In this document: positions 1 to 11,650 of the stretch, in pieces | Numbering within the stretch: position 1 is the first letter of the stretch | How the letters are laid out: each line of letters begins with the position of its first letter | Origin: Massilia aurea | GTDB lineage: Bacteria; Pseudomonadota; Gammaproteobacteria; Burkholderiales; Burkholderiaceae_D | Direction: 5' to 3' | Assembly: GCF_014200505.1 (NCBI RefSeq) | Contig: NZ_JACHBX010000001.1 | Span: forward strand, 744,001 to 808,000 | Length of the DNA: 64,000 nucleotides | Program-made: the position numbers and the translations under genes | Notes under the pieces: model-generated | Told to the model about the DNA's origin: nothing | Database searches by the model: none | What the model saw: the letters and a program-made list of their open reading frames with translations, nothing else

Positions 1-597
<597 letters not shown>

Positions 598-691
598 TCA
601 ATGATTGTTAATAGACACACGGCAATTGGGGGCACCTTGAGAAGAATCAAGGCCCACGCGGGCGCCGGTCGGGGTGTGCGAAAGAGGGCAG

Positions 692-697
692 ATTATA
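692..697 (-). promoter_or_regulatory. Candidate -10 box for trxB
   Basis: Read on the minus strand this is a perfect TATAAT about 104 bases upstream of the trxB start. The matching -35 (TTCATG-like, about 18 bases upstream) is weak, so this rests mainly on the -10 and its position in the trxB/ftsK divergent spacer. Confidence 0.35.
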
Positions 698-796
698 GAC
701 GATGCGGCGCGCGGGCATGAATCGTGGGGCCAGCGCGACCATATATCGCTTAGAATGACCGGATCGTCGATTCGTAGTTACCACGCAGTGCCTGCA

Positions 797-3301
797 ATGA
801 GCAAGAATAGTCCAGCCGCCACCTCCGGATATACCCGCACCAAGCAAACGGCCCGCGCGCCGCTGCCAGGCCGCCTGTCGCGCCTGCTGTCCGAAGCGCG
901 CTGGATCGCCGGCGCCGTCGCGTTCCTTTATTTCGTCCTGATTCTTCTCAGCTACAGCAAGGGTGATCCCGGCTGGTCGCACGCCAATTCGGTGCCGCGC
1001 ATCGACAACCTGGGCGGTGCTGCCGGCGCCTGGTTGTCCGACCTGCTGCTGTTCATCTTCGGCTTTTCGGCCTGGTGGTGGAGCGTCATCTTCCTGCGCC
1101 AGGTCTGGCGCGGCTGGCGCCGCCTGACCGACAAGCTGGGCACGGCTGCGGCCGCCGAGCCCGTACACCACGGTGAAATCTACGTCCGCTGGATCGGCTT
1201 TGCGCTGATGTTCGCCGGCAGTGTCGGCCTGGAATACCTGCGCATGTGGTCGTGGGATGTCGAACTGCCGCGCGCGCCCGGTGGCGTGCTGGGGCAGCTG
1301 ATCGGGCACGCCAGCCAGGTCACGTTCGGCGCCACTGGCGCGACCTTGCTGCTGTTGCTGCTGTTCGGCCTGGGGTTCTCGCTGTTCTTCCAGGTGTCGT
1401 GGCTGGCCGTGGCCGAGCGTATCGGCGGCGTGTTCGACGATGCATTCGACTGGTTCCGCCTGCGCATGGAAGACATCGAAGACCGCAAGCAGGGTGAAGT
1501 CGCGGCCGTCAAGCGTGACGAGGTCGTGGATCACGGCCGCGCCAAGTTCACCGAAAAGCATTCGAACGAGCCGATTCCGGTCGTCAAGGCAGAGCCGTCG
1601 CTCGATATGGCGCCAGCGCCAGCGCCGGTTTCCATGGCCAAGTCGTCGACGGCATCAGCCCCGACGGTAGCGCCAGTTGGTACGGCAAGTGTTGTGCCAA
1701 ATGCGCAGCCGACGCTGCAGCCGATCAAGATCGAGCCGCAGATGGTCAGCGTGCCCAAGTCCGAGCGGGCCGAAAAAGAACGCCAGACGCCATTGTTTGC
1801 CGATCACCGGGGCGATACCGGCCTGCCGCCGCTGGCGCTGCTCGATGAAGCACCGCCCGTGACCGAAACGGTCAGCGTCGAGACGCTGGAATTCACCAGC
1901 CGCCTCATCGAAAAGAAACTGTCCGACTTCGGCGTCGATGCCAAGGTCGTGGCCGCCTATCCTGGCCCGGTCGTCACGCGCTACGAGATCGAGCCGGCCA
2001 CCGGCGTGAAGGGCAGCCAGATCGTCAACCTGGCGCGCGACCTGGCGCGTTCGCTGTCGCTGACGTCGATCCGTGTCGTGGAAACCATCCCGGGCAAGAA
2101 TTACATGGCGCTCGAGCTGCCAAACCCGAAGCGCCAGATCGTGCGCCTGTCCGAAATCGTCGGCTCCAAGGTGTATGGCGACAGCGCATCGAGCCTGACC
2201 GTGGCGCTGGGCAAGGACATCGCCGGCAAGCCGGTGGTGGCCGACCTGGCCAAGATGCCCCACTTGCTGGTAGCGGGTACGACGGGTTCCGGCAAGTCGG
2301 TCGGCATCAATGCAACTATCCTGTCGCTGCTCTACAAGTCCGACCCGGCCGACGTGCGCCTGATCCTGATCGACCCGAAGATGCTGGAAATGTCGGTCTA
2401 CGAAGGCATTCCTCACCTGCTTGCGCCGGTCGTGACCGACATGCGCCAGGCGGGCCATGCGCTGAACTGGGCCGTCAACGAGATGGAGCGCCGCTACAAG
2501 CTCATGAGTAAGCTTGGCGTGCGTAACCTGGCAGGCTACAACAACAAGATCCTCGAGGCTGACAAGCGCGAGGAGCACATTCCGAATCCGTTCTCGATCA
2601 TGCCGGACAACCCGGAGCCGCTCGAGAAGCTGCCAACCATCGTCATCATCATCGACGAATTGGCCGACCTGATGATGGTCGTCGGTAAGAAAGTTGAAGA
2701 GCTGATTGCCCGTATCGCGCAAAAGGCGCGCGCGGCCGGCATCCACCTGATCCTGGCGACGCAGCGCCCGTCGGTCGACGTTATCACGGGCCTGATCAAG
2801 GCGAACATCCCGACCCGTATTGCGTTCCAGGTGTCCTCAAAAATCGACTCACGCACGATTCTCGACCAGATGGGCGCCGAGGCGCTGCTGGGCATGGGCG
2901 ACATGCTGTACATGCCGCCGGGTACCGGCCTGCCGGTGCGCGTGCACGGCGCGTTCGTGTCCGACGACGAAGTGCATCGAGTTGTAAAACATCTGCAATC
3001 GCTGGGCGAGCCGAACTATATTGAAGGCATCCTCGAAGGGGGCACGCTGGAAGAAGGCGGCGCTGCCGACGGGGCCGCAGCAGGCGAGGGCGGTGGCGAG
3101 GCCGACGCGTTGTACGACCAGGCGGTGCAGGTGGTGCTCAAGAACCGCCGCGCATCGATCTCGCTGGTCCAGCGTCATCTGCGCATCGGCTACAACCGCG
3201 CCGCACGCCTGCTGGAACAGATGGAAAACAGCGGCGTCGTCTCGCCGATGCAGTCGAACGGCAACCGCGACATCCTGGTGCCGGCAGCCAGCGCGGAATA
3301 A
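797..3301 (+). CDS. ftsK: DNA translocase FtsK
   Basis: Septal DNA pump that clears chromosome termini at division and activates XerCD at dif. The 834-residue product has four hydrophobic segments in the first about 220 residues, a variable acidic/Pro/Ala linker to about 380, then the motor domain. Walker A GTTGSGKS lies near residue 494, ILIDPK near 523 and the [11 protein letters not shown]alker B near 615. The C-terminal about 65 residues form the winged-helix gamma domain ([20 protein letters not shown]). The frame stays open further upstream to 674, but the ATG at 797 gives the usual FtsK N-terminus right before the first membrane segment. The linker is short compared with E. coli FtsK but normal for betaproteobacteria. 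Confidence 0.97.
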   Translation: MSKNSPAATSGYTRTKQTARAPLPGRLSRLLSEARWIAGAVAFLYFVLILLSYSKGDPGWSHANSVPRIDNLGGAAGAWLSDLLLFIFGFSAWWWSVIFLRQVWRGWRRLTDKLGTAAAAEPVHHGEIYVRWIGFALMFAGSVGLEYLRMWSWDVELPRAPGGVLGQLIGHASQVTFGATGATLLLLLLFGLGFSLFFQVSWLAVAERIGGVFDDAFDWFRLRMEDIEDRKQGEVAAVKRDEVVDHGRAKFTEKHSNEPIPVVKAEPSLDMAPAPAPVSMAKSSTASAPTVAPVGTASVVPNAQPTLQPIKIEPQMVSVPKSERAEKERQTPLFADHRGDTGLPPLALLDEAPPVTETVSVETLEFTSRLIEKKLSDFGVDAKVVAAYPGPVVTRYEIEPATGVKGSQIVNLARDLARSLSLTSIRVVETIPGKNYMALELPNPKRQIVRLSEIVGSKVYGDSASSLTVALGKDIAGKPVVADLAKMPHLLVAGTTGSGKSVGINATILSLLYKSDPADVRLILIDPKMLEMSVYEGIPHLLAPVVTDMRQAGHALNWAVNEMERRYKLMSKLGVRNLAGYNNKILEADKREEHIPNPFSIMPDNPEPLEKLPTIVIIIDELADLMMVVGKKVEELIARIAQKARAAGIHLILATQRPSVDVITGLIKANIPTRIAFQVSSKIDSRTILDQMGAEALLGMGDMLYMPPGTGLPVRVHGAFVSDDEVHRVVKHLQSLGEPNYIEGILEGGTLEEGGAADGAAAGEGGGEADALYDQAVQVVLKNRRASISLVQRHLRIGYNRAARLLEQMENSGVVSPMQSNGNRDILVPAASAE

Positions 3302-3346
3302 GCGCCGCGTCGGCCACAGGCCTGAGCTGCCGTAAACCGTCGACCA

Positions 3347-3381
3347 CGTAGGGTGGACGGCTCCGCCGTCCACGCGTTCAA
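3347..3381 (+). repeat. REP-like palindromic repeat, copy 1
   Basis: Begins CGTAGGGTGGACGG, then CTCCG, then the inverted arm CCGTCCACG, and ends CGTTCAA. The same head (CGTAGGGTGG) and tail (ACGCGTTCAA) around a GC-rich hairpin recur at 17027-17140 and 60342-60457. This copy stands alone in the ftsK-lolA spacer, while the other two loci are inverted pairs. Confidence 0.75.
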
Positions 3382-3421
3382 CCTGCCATCGCAGGCTTAA
3401 AAACAAGAACAGGACCTCCGC

Positions 3422-4057
3422 ATGCAATCAACCAAATTCACCATCGCCGCACTCCTGGCCACGAGCGCCTTCGCGTTCTCGACCACCGCCAGCGCCGCCG
3501 CTCTGGACCAATTCAAATCCTTCGTCGCCAGCACCAAATCGGCCAGGGGCGAATTCACCCAGCAACAGCTGGGCAAATCCAAAAGCGGCAAGGCCAGTCC
3601 CGCATCGAGCGGCAGCTTCGTGTTTGCCCGTCCCGGCAAATTCATCTGGACCTATCAGAAGCCGTACGAGCAGGTCCTGCAAGCCGACGGCGACCAGCTG
3701 TATATCTACGACAAGGACCTGAACCAGGTCACCGTGCGCAAACTCGGTAATGCGCTGGGTTCATCCCCGGCCGCGATCCTGTTCGGCAGCAACAAGCTCG
3801 AAGAAAACTTCACGCTCAGCGAAGCTGGCGAGCGCGACGGCATGGAATGGCTCAACGCCGTCCCGAAAGCCAAGGACACGTCGTTCGAGCAAATCAGCAT
3901 CGGCCTGAAGGGCGGGGTGCCGCTGGCGATGGAACTGAAGGACACGTTTGGCCAGACCTCGCGCCTGACCTTCACCAACTTCCAGCGCAACCCGGCCCTG
4001 GGCGCGCAGCAATTCAAGTTCGAGACGCCCAAGGGCGCCGACGTCGTCAACCAGTAA
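3422..4057 (+). CDS. lolA: Outer-membrane lipoprotein carrier protein LolA
   Basis: Periplasmic chaperone that takes lipoproteins from the LolCDE complex to LolB at the outer membrane. The 211-residue product has a signal peptide (basic start, hydrophobic core, TTASA cleavage region near residue 25) and the LolA core with the conserved [15 protein letters not shown] segment near residues 70-84. An AGGACCTCC stretch precedes the ATG. It sits between ftsK and rarA as in many Gram-negative genomes and is probably co-transcribed with rarA, 18 bases downstream. Confidence 0.95.
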   Translation: MQSTKFTIAALLATSAFAFSTTASAAALDQFKSFVASTKSARGEFTQQQLGKSKSGKASPASSGSFVFARPGKFIWTYQKPYEQVLQADGDQLYIYDKDLNQVTVRKLGNALGSSPAAILFGSNKLEENFTLSEAGERDGMEWLNAVPKAKDTSFEQISIGLKGGVPLAMELKDTFGQTSRLTFTNFQRNPALGAQQFKFETPKGADVVNQ

Positions 4058-4075
4058 GCCGCACCGGAGCCTGCC

Positions 4076-5377
4076 GTGGATGACCTGTTCAAGACCGAAC
4101 CGGCGGCGCCGCTGGCCGAAGCCCTGCGCCCGCGCACCATCGACGAGGTCGTGGGGCAGAGCCACCTGCTGGGCCCCGGCAAGCCGCTGAACCTGGTCTT
4201 CAAGTCGGGCAAGCCCCATTCGATGATCCTGTGGGGTCCGCCGGGCGTGGGCAAGACCACGCTGGCGCGCCTGACCGCGTATGCGTTCGACTGCGAATTC
4301 ATCGCGTTGTCGGCGGTGCTGTCGGGCGTGAAGGATATCCGTGCGTCGATCGACCAGGCCGAGCAGTATCTGGCGCGTGGCAAGCACACGATCCTGTTCA
4401 TCGACGAAATCCACCGCTTCAACAAATCGCAGCAGGATGCCTTGCTGCCGTTCGTCGAAAGCGGGCTGGTCACGCTGATCGGCGCGACCACCGAGAACCC
4501 GTCGTTCGAGGTCAACTCGGCACTGCTCTCACGGTCGCAGGTGTACACGCTCAAGGCACTGACCGATGACGAGCTGCGCCAGTTGCTCGCGCGCGCGAAA
4601 GAATCCGTGCTGCAGCATCTTGAATTCGACGAGGTCGCCATCGACACGCTGATCGGCTATGCCGACGGCGACGCGCGCCGCTTCCTGAACCTGCTCGAAC
4701 AGACGAAGACGTCCAGCGACACGGCCGGCATCACGCACATCACGGCCGACTTCGTCGAGAATGCGCTGACGCTGAACGTGCGCCGCTTCGACAAGGGGGG
4801 CGACAATTTCTATGATCAGATCTCGGCGCTGCACAAGTCGGTGCGCGGCTCGCACCCGGATGCCGCGCTGTACTGGCTGTGCCGCATGCTCGACGGCGGG
4901 GCCGACGCCAAGTACCTGTCGCGCCGCATCGTGCGCATGGCCTGGGAAGACATCGGCATCGCCGATCCGCGCGCCATCCAGCTGGCCAACGATGCTGCCG
5001 CCACTTACGAGCGGCTCGGCTCGCCGGAAGGGGAGCTGGCGCTGGGGCAGGCAGTGATTTATCTGGCGATTGCCGCCAAGAGCAATGCCGGCTACAACGC
5101 GTTCAATGCGGCAATGGCATTCGTGCGCAAGGACAAGTCGCGTGAGGTGCCGGTTCACTTGCGCAATGCGCCGACCAAGCTCATGAAAGAACTGGGCTAC
5201 GGTCACGATTACCGATATGCGCACGATGAGCCCAACGCGTATGCGGCGGGCGAGACCTATCTGCCATACGACATGCCCGAGCCGGGCTGGTACCAGCCGG
5301 TGCCGCGCGGGATCGAAACCAAGATCGCCGAAAAGATGGCGTGGCTGCGTGGGTTGGACGACGAGGCGCGGCGCTAG
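4076..5377 (+). CDS. rarA: Replication-associated recombination protein A (AAA+ ATPase)
   Basis: AAA+ clamp-loader-like ATPase (RarA/MgsA, the bacterial WRNIP1 relative) acting at stalled replication forks. The 433-residue protein has Walker A GPPGVGKTT at about 54-62, Walker B ILFIDEIHRF near 103-114, the ATTENPSFEVN sensor region and the C-terminal tetramerisation part (NFYDQISALHKSVRGSHPDA). The start is GTG: it follows the lolA stop by 18 bases and gives the family N-terminus MDDLF. The stop codon overlaps the convergent MarR-like gene. Confidence 0.96.
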   Translation: MDDLFKTEPAAPLAEALRPRTIDEVVGQSHLLGPGKPLNLVFKSGKPHSMILWGPPGVGKTTLARLTAYAFDCEFIALSAVLSGVKDIRASIDQAEQYLARGKHTILFIDEIHRFNKSQQDALLPFVESGLVTLIGATTENPSFEVNSALLSRSQVYTLKALTDDELRQLLARAKESVLQHLEFDEVAIDTLIGYADGDARRFLNLLEQTKTSSDTAGITHITADFVENALTLNVRRFDKGGDNFYDQISALHKSVRGSHPDAALYWLCRMLDGGADAKYLSRRIVRMAWEDIGIADPRAIQLANDAAATYERLGSPEGELALGQAVIYLAIAAKSNAGYNAFNAAMAFVRKDKSREVPVHLRNAPTKLMKELGYGHDYRYAHDEPNAYAAGETYLPYDMPEPGWYQPVPRGIETKIAEKMAWLRGLDDEARR

Positions 5378-5739
5378 CGGCCCTCGGCGGCCTTTACCAG
5401 CAGGCCGGATAACTCATCGAAATACGCCAGCGCCGCTGGCGTGAGATCGACCTGCTTGCGTCGGGTGTCCTCGGTGTCGGTGAGCGTGAGCCAGCCTTTC
5501 TTGCGCATCGCCGTGACCCGTGCATGAATAGTGGCAGGCGCACCGAGGTGTTCCTGCGCCATCAGGTCGCGCACGGAGAGCCGCTGGTGCGCCTGCGCTG
5601 CGCAAGCCACCACCGTCAGCACGCGCTCTTCGCGCGCGTCCAGCGGCCCCAGGGTGGGCAACGTGCGCAAGGCATCGACCAGATGCAGGAAGCGCAGGTA
5701 GATATCGGCCGGCCGCGTCGGCAGTTTTTCTTGACTCAT
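5374..5739 (-). CDS. MarR-like winged-helix transcriptional regulator
   Basis: 121 residues. The central segment from about residue 30 to 95 has the shape of a MarR/winged-helix fold: LSVRDLMAQEHLGAPATIHARVTAMRKKG-type recognition helices followed by an arginine-rich wing (DTEDTRRKQVDLT) and a C-terminal dimerisation helix. The frame is open further upstream, but the ATG at 5739 has GGGAAC just ahead and gives a compact protein. It is tail-to-tail with rarA, overlapping by 3 bases, and divergent from the MASE1-like gene, its most likely target. The ligand is unknown. Confidence 0.75.
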   Translation of the reverse strand: MSQEKLPTRPADIYLRFLHLVDALRTLPTLGPLDAREERVLTVVACAAQAHQRLSVRDLMAQEHLGAPATIHARVTAMRKKGWLTLTDTEDTRRKQVDLTPAALAYFDELSGLLVKAAEGR

Positions 5740-5878
5740 CGAGTTCCCATGCCCTGTCAGGGCAGCTTGTTGCAGTGCTGCCACGCTCAGCAAATTGTTG
5801 CGTGTCGGATAACATACGCTTTGTTTATAATCCGGCGTCCGTCCGTGGTCTTTACATTGTAACCAAAGCCTCTCATCC

Positions 5879-6430
5879 ATGCGTCACTTGCAGCTTAAAT
5901 TTGCCATGGTGGCGGGCACGGCAACCCTGTTTCTGGCCACCATCCTGCTGAACGAAATCCTGTTCACGCGGCTCGAGTTCGCGCCCGGCATCAATATGAT
6001 CTACCTGCCTGCCGGGGTGCGCCTGCTGAGCGTCCTGCTGTTCGCCGAGGCCGGCGCATTTGGCCTGCTGCTCGCATCCTGGTACATCTGCTTCTTCCAC
6101 TTTTTCCCGGATGATCCGCTGCGCTCGTTCGCTGGCGGCATCCTGTCGTCACTGGCGCCGTATCTTGCCTACCGCGCGTTGCTGGCCTCGGGTGTCGGTG
6201 CATCGCTGCGCGGCATGAGCGGCCAGCGTTTGTTCTGCTTCGCGCTGCTGTTCTCCGTCATGAGTCCCGCCATGCACCACGCCTGGTTCGCGCTGATGGG
6301 TGGCCAGGATCTGTGGAGGGGCTTCATCGTCATGTTCACGGGCGACCTGGCCGGCACGCTCATCGTGCTGTACGGCGCCCGGCTTGCCCTGAATACGTTC
6401 TGGCCCAAGCCCGTGGCGCGTCGCTGCTGA
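5879..6430 (+). CDS. MASE1-like integral membrane protein
   Basis: 183 residues, almost entirely membrane-embedded (about five or six hydrophobic segments). The GINMIYLPAGVRLL motif near residues 38-51 is typical of the MASE1 sensory membrane module, yet no GGDEF, EAL or kinase domain follows, so this is a stand-alone sensor-type membrane domain. It is divergent from the MarR-like gene. A TATAAT at 5826-5831 could be its -10. Function unknown. Confidence 0.7.
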   Translation: MRHLQLKFAMVAGTATLFLATILLNEILFTRLEFAPGINMIYLPAGVRLLSVLLFAEAGAFGLLLASWYICFFHFFPDDPLRSFAGGILSSLAPYLAYRALLASGVGASLRGMSGQRLFCFALLFSVMSPAMHHAWFALMGGQDLWRGFIVMFTGDLAGTLIVLYGARLALNTFWPKPVARRC

Positions 6431-6504
6431 TTGGCGGGCGGCGCTGCCGCCGGTCGCATGGCGGCGCATTCTGCGCCGCGGTTCGTGCGCTTCGTCGCAT
6501 GTCG

Positions 6505-6542
6505 ATGGTGGTTCGGGGTATCGGTGGCTACAGTACCACCAT
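6505..6542. repeat. 8-bp inverted repeat upstream of a small ORF
   Basis: ATGGTGGT (6505-6512) and ACCACCAT (6535-6542) are perfect inverted arms with a 22-base loop, about 47 bases before the ATG at 6589. It could be an operator or a leader hairpin; there is no T-run to make it a terminator. Confidence 0.4.
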
Positions 6543-6588
6543 ACCGCAGCAAGTTTGCGGACCCTGAAACCACCACCGAGGAGCCATC

Positions 6589-8186
<1,598 letters not shown>

Positions 8187-8230
8187 AACGGGTGATGGAA
8201 GGGGAAATGAGCCACTGCGCATTTTCACCC

Positions 8231-8258
8231 TTCCATTTCCCGGGCAATCCGCTATAAT
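8231..8258 (+). promoter_or_regulatory. Promoter of tRNA-Ser copy 1
   Basis: A perfect -10 TATAAT at 8253-8258 lies 40 bases before the mature tRNA, with a weak TTCCAT at 8231-8236 spaced 16 bases upstream. The GC-rich stretch just after the -10 is usual for stable-RNA promoters. Confidence 0.6.
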
Positions 8259-8298
8259 GGCGGTCTCTTGCAGCTCACAGCAAGAATCGACCGAATCA

Positions 8299-8388
<90 letters not shown>

Positions 8389-8402
8389 AGTAGCATGGAA
8401 CA

Positions 8403-8425
8403 AGCCACCGCAAGGTGGCTTTTTT
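8403..8425 (+). terminator. Rho-independent terminator of tRNA-Ser copy 1
   Basis: AGCCACC, loop GCAA, GGTGGCT, followed by a T-run. The same hairpin follows the other tRNA-Ser copy and the 3' fragment near 16.9 kb. Confidence 0.9.
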
Positions 8426-8453
8426 CATTCCCGAACGCTGCCAGGATTCCCGT

Positions 8454-9446
8454 ATGCTCGCCCGAATGTCATCCCGATTTCTGCCGGACCGAATGACCCT
8501 GATGCTGCTGGCGGTCGTGGCCGCTGCCAGCATCTTCCCGGCGCAGGGCGACGTCGCTGCCGTGCTGAAGATTGTCACGATGGTGATGATCGGCGTGCTG
8601 TTCTTTTTGCACGGCGCCAAACTATCGAGCGCCGCGATCATTGCCGGTGCGACCCACTGGCGCCTGCACCTGCTGGTGCTGCTGTGCACCTTCGCGCTGT
8701 TCCCCGTGCTGGCGCTGCTGTTCAAGCCCGCCATCCTGCTGCTGCTCACGCCCGAGCTGTATCTCGGCATCCTGTTCCTATGCCTGCTGCCCTCGACCGT
8801 CCAGTCGTCGATTGCATTCACGGCCGCGGCCCGCGGCAACGTGCCGGCCGCGGTCTGCAGTGCGTCGGTGTCGAGCCTGCTGGGTATCGTCCTCACGCCG
8901 CTGCTGGTCAGCGTGGCAATGCCGGCCTCGTCCGGTGCCGGCGCGTCGCTCGATTCGGTCCTGATGATCGTCTACCAGCTGTTGCTGCCATTCATCGCCG
9001 GCCAGATCGCGCGGCGCTGGATCGGTGGCTGGGTCGATCGCCACAAGAGCCTGGTCAGGGGCGTCGATCAGGGCTCGATCCTGCTGGTGGTTTTTTCCGC
9101 GTTCAGCGCGGCCGTAGTGGAGGGGTTGTGGTCACGCGTGCCACCCGCCATGCTGGGCAACCTGATCCTGGTCTGCATCCTCCTGCTGGCCGTCGTCATG
9201 CTGGTGGTGACCTGGCTGGCGCGGCGCTTCGGTTTTTCAAAGCCTGACGAAATCACCATCGTGTTTTGCGGCTCCAAGAAGAGCCTGGCCACTGGCATCC
9301 CGCTGGCCCACGTGCTGATTCCTGCCGCCAGCATCAGCATGGTGGTGCTGCCGCTGATGCTGTTTCACCAGATCCAGCTGATCGTCTGCGCGGTGATCGC
9401 GGGCCGCTACGCGCGGCGGCCGGTTGAGCCCGCCGATGACGTCTAG
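8454..9446 (+). CDS. Bile acid:sodium symporter (SBF) family transporter
   Basis: 330 residues with about ten hydrophobic helices. It resembles the YfeH/SLC10A7-type branch of the SBF fold: FFLHGAKLSS near the start, then a CLLPSTVQSSIAFTAAARGN segment and IVFCGSKKSLATGIPLAH near the end, which are hallmarks of that branch. The frame extends back to 8415, but that would begin inside the tRNA terminator, so the ATG at 8454 is preferred; 8466 is also possible. Substrate unknown. The stop overlaps the convergent acetyltransferase gene. Confidence 0.85.
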   Translation: MLARMSSRFLPDRMTLMLLAVVAAASIFPAQGDVAAVLKIVTMVMIGVLFFLHGAKLSSAAIIAGATHWRLHLLVLLCTFALFPVLALLFKPAILLLLTPELYLGILFLCLLPSTVQSSIAFTAAARGNVPAAVCSASVSSLLGIVLTPLLVSVAMPASSGAGASLDSVLMIVYQLLLPFIAGQIARRWIGGWVDRHKSLVRGVDQGSILLVVFSAFSAAVVEGLWSRVPPAMLGNLILVCILLLAVVMLVVTWLARRFGFSKPDEITIVFCGSKKSLATGIPLAHVLIPAASISMVVLPLMLFHQIQLIVCAVIAGRYARRPVEPADDV

Positions 9447-9943
9447 CCTGGCGTCAGGCGCATCTGCCAGTAGCCGACATCGAGCCACATCCCGAGCTTG
9501 AAGCCCACTTCTGAGAAGTGCGCGACCTTGGCAAAGCCCAGGCGTTCGTGCAGCCGGACACTGCGCGCGTTCGGCTGCGCGATGCCGGCAATGACTGTGT
9601 GCAGGCCGCGCGTGCGTAACGCGTCCAGCAAGCTGGCATACAGGCGCATGCCATGGCCCTGGCCGGCCAGCGCGGCATCGAGATAGATCGTGCTCTCGAC
9701 TGCGTGGCGATAGGCGGGCCGGGCGCGCCACTTGGTGGCGTAGGCGTAGCCGATGATGGCGTCGCCGTCCGTCAGCACCAGCCACGGCAGGCCGCCGTCG
9801 ATCACGTCCGCAATGCGCGCGGCCATATCGGCGGCACTCACCGGCGCTTCCTCGAACGAAATGGTTGTGCCGTCGACGTAGTGGTTGTAGATGGCGCAGA
9901 TGCGGGCGGCGTCAAGCGGGCATGCAGGGCGGATCGTGGTCAT
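9443..9943 (-). CDS. GNAT N-acetyltransferase, phosphinothricin-acetyltransferase-like
   Basis: 166 residues with the GNAT fold. The N-terminal IRPACPLDAARICAIYNHYV is typical of the Pat/MddA group that acetylates phosphinothricin, methionine sulfoximine or similar amino acids. The acetyl-CoA loop appears as GQGHGMRLYASLLDALR and the C-terminal part has NARSVRLHERLGFAKVAHFSEVGFK. ATGs at 9961 and 9976 are in frame, but 9943 gives the family N-terminus; none has a strong ribosome site. It is tail-to-tail with the SBF transporter. Confidence 0.85.
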   Translation of the reverse strand: MTTIRPACPLDAARICAIYNHYVDGTTISFEEAPVSAADMAARIADVIDGGLPWLVLTDGDAIIGYAYATKWRARPAYRHAVESTIYLDAALAGQGHGMRLYASLLDALRTRGLHTVIAGIAQPNARSVRLHERLGFAKVAHFSEVGFKLGMWLDVGYWQMRLTPG

Positions 9944-10035
9944 CGTCGGGTGCCAGGCCATGTAAAGATCCATCATAAGATATGCCGGGCCCTAAACCAC
10001 GATCTGCGTGAATACTCGACCAAACCGCTCGATGA

Positions 10036-10049
10036 TTGATGCGGTGCAA
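10036..10049. promoter_or_regulatory. Possible FNR/Anr-type site upstream of the DASS-pta-ackA operon
   Basis: TTGATGCGGTGCAA matches 8 of 10 defined positions of TTGAT-N4-ATCAA. It lies 71 bases before the first gene of an operon whose enzymes would make ATP from acyl-CoA. An imperfect inverted repeat ACTA...TAGT around ACCGGT follows at about 10062-10078. Suggestive only. Confidence 0.25.
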
Positions 10050-10119
10050 TATATTCCTGTTACTATCAGACCGGTAGTCAATATTTTCGTTGGCTGGTCG
10101 GTTACGTAGAAGGAAGTTC

Positions 10120-11625
10120 ATGCTGTTGCGCTTGCAGGCTGCGTTTCGTTATTTCAATCAGGCCGTGCCGTTTCGCCTGATCCCTGCACTGATCACCACC
10201 GCCGTACTGCTCACGCTGCTGGTCATTCCGCACCCGGCAGGCTTGACCGCTGGCGCATGGACGCTGGTGGCGATTTTTCTGACCACCATCGTTGCCATCA
10301 TCCTGAAAGTCATGCCCATCGGCGTCATGGCGCTGATGGCGATCGTGATCGTGGCGCTGTCGCAGGTGACGTCCGGGTCATCCAAGGGCGCGATGGCAGA
10401 CGCGCTGGGCAGCTTTTCCAGCCCGCTGATCTGGCTGATCGTCGTTGCCGTGCTGATCTCGCGCGGCCTGAAAAAGACGGGCCTGGGCAACCGCATCGGG
10501 CTCAATTTCATCGCGCTGCTGGGCAAGCGCACGATCGGCATCGGCTACGGGCTGGCCGTCTGCGAGCTGGTGCTCGCGCCGTTCACGCCCAGTAATACCG
10601 CGCGCGGCGGCGGCATCGTCCACCCGATCATGAAATCGATTGCCGCGTCGTTCGATTCCGACCCGGCCAAGGGCACCGAGGGCAAGGTGGGCACGTACCT
10701 GGCACTCGTCAACTACCACGCCAATCCGATCACCTCGACGATGTTTGTCACGGCCACCGCGCCCAATCCGCTGGTGGTCGACTTCGTCGCGCGCGCCAGC
10801 GGCCAGACATTTCAGCTCAGCTGGACCACATGGGCGCTGTGCATGGCGCTGCCGGGCCTCGTGTGCCTGTTTTTGATGCCCCTGATTATCTACCTGCTGG
10901 CACCGCCAGAGCTCAAGCAGACACCGGATGCGATCGGTTTCGCGCGGGGCGAGCTCGCGCGCATGGGGCCCTTGTCGGCCAGCGAACGCGTGATGCTCGG
11001 CACCTTCGGCCTGCTGCTGGTGCTGTGGGCGAACGTGCCGGCCATGGTCTTTGGCAGCGCATTTACGCTTGATCCGACCGTGATCGCCTTTGTCGGCCTG
11101 TTCATCCTGATCATCACCGGCACGCTCGACTGGGACGATATCCTGTCCGAGAAAAGCGCGTGGGATACCTTGATCTGGTTCGGCGCGCTCGTCATGCTGG
11201 CCGAGCAGCTCAACAAGATGGGCGTGATCGCCTGGGCCTCGAACGGCATGCGCGACGCCATCGTCGCCAGCGGCATGGGGTGGGGCGCCGCAGCGAGCGT
11301 GCTGGTGCTGGCCTTCGTGTTCTCGCACTACCTGTTTGCCAGCACCACGGCCCACATCAGCGCAATGATGTTCGCGTTTCTGTCGGTGGGCGCCGCGCTG
11401 GTGCCGGGCCAGTACCTGGTGCTGTTCCTGCTGATGATGACGGCGGCGTCGGGCATCATGATGACGCTGACCCACTACGCCACCGGCACCTCGCCGATCA
11501 TCTTCGGCAGCGGGTATGTCACCATGGGGCTGTGGTGGAAGGTCGGCTTCATCATGTGCCTGTTCGAGCTGGCGGTGTTTGCCGTCGTCGGCGGCCTGTG
11601 GTGGAAAATGCTCGGTTACTGGTGA
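10120..11625 (+). CDS. DASS-family anion permease (dicarboxylate:sodium symporter type)
   Basis: 501 residues, about 12 membrane segments. It belongs to the divalent-anion:Na+ symporter family: TPSNTARGGGIVHPIMKSIA is the family's SNT signature, and the C-terminal repeat has FASTTAHISAM. The closest described relatives move malate, 2-oxoglutarate, succinate or other dicarboxylates. The ATG at 10120 has AGAAGGAAG right ahead and is preferred over an upstream TTG. First gene of an operon with pta and ackA-like genes (25-base spacer), suggesting that the imported acid feeds acyl-phosphate metabolism. The exact substrate cannot be read from sequence. Confidence 0.88.
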   Translation: MLLRLQAAFRYFNQAVPFRLIPALITTAVLLTLLVIPHPAGLTAGAWTLVAIFLTTIVAIILKVMPIGVMALMAIVIVALSQVTSGSSKGAMADALGSFSSPLIWLIVVAVLISRGLKKTGLGNRIGLNFIALLGKRTIGIGYGLAVCELVLAPFTPSNTARGGGIVHPIMKSIAASFDSDPAKGTEGKVGTYLALVNYHANPITSTMFVTATAPNPLVVDFVARASGQTFQLSWTTWALCMALPGLVCLFLMPLIIYLLAPPELKQTPDAIGFARGELARMGPLSASERVMLGTFGLLLVLWANVPAMVFGSAFTLDPTVIAFVGLFILIITGTLDWDDILSEKSAWDTLIWFGALVMLAEQLNKMGVIAWASNGMRDAIVASGMGWGAAASVLVLAFVFSHYLFASTTAHISAMMFAFLSVGAALVPGQYLVLFLLMMTAASGIMMTLTHYATGTSPIIFGSGYVTMGLWWKVGFIMCLFELAVFAVVGGLWWKMLGYW

Positions 11626-11650
11626 TGTACCCACGTTCAAGGAGAGATAG

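Noticed and set aside
1655-2746. Long antisense open frame opposite ftsK
   Set aside because: Composition is Arg/His/Gln-rich without motifs, as expected from the reverse of a GC-rich gene; ftsK is unmistakable.
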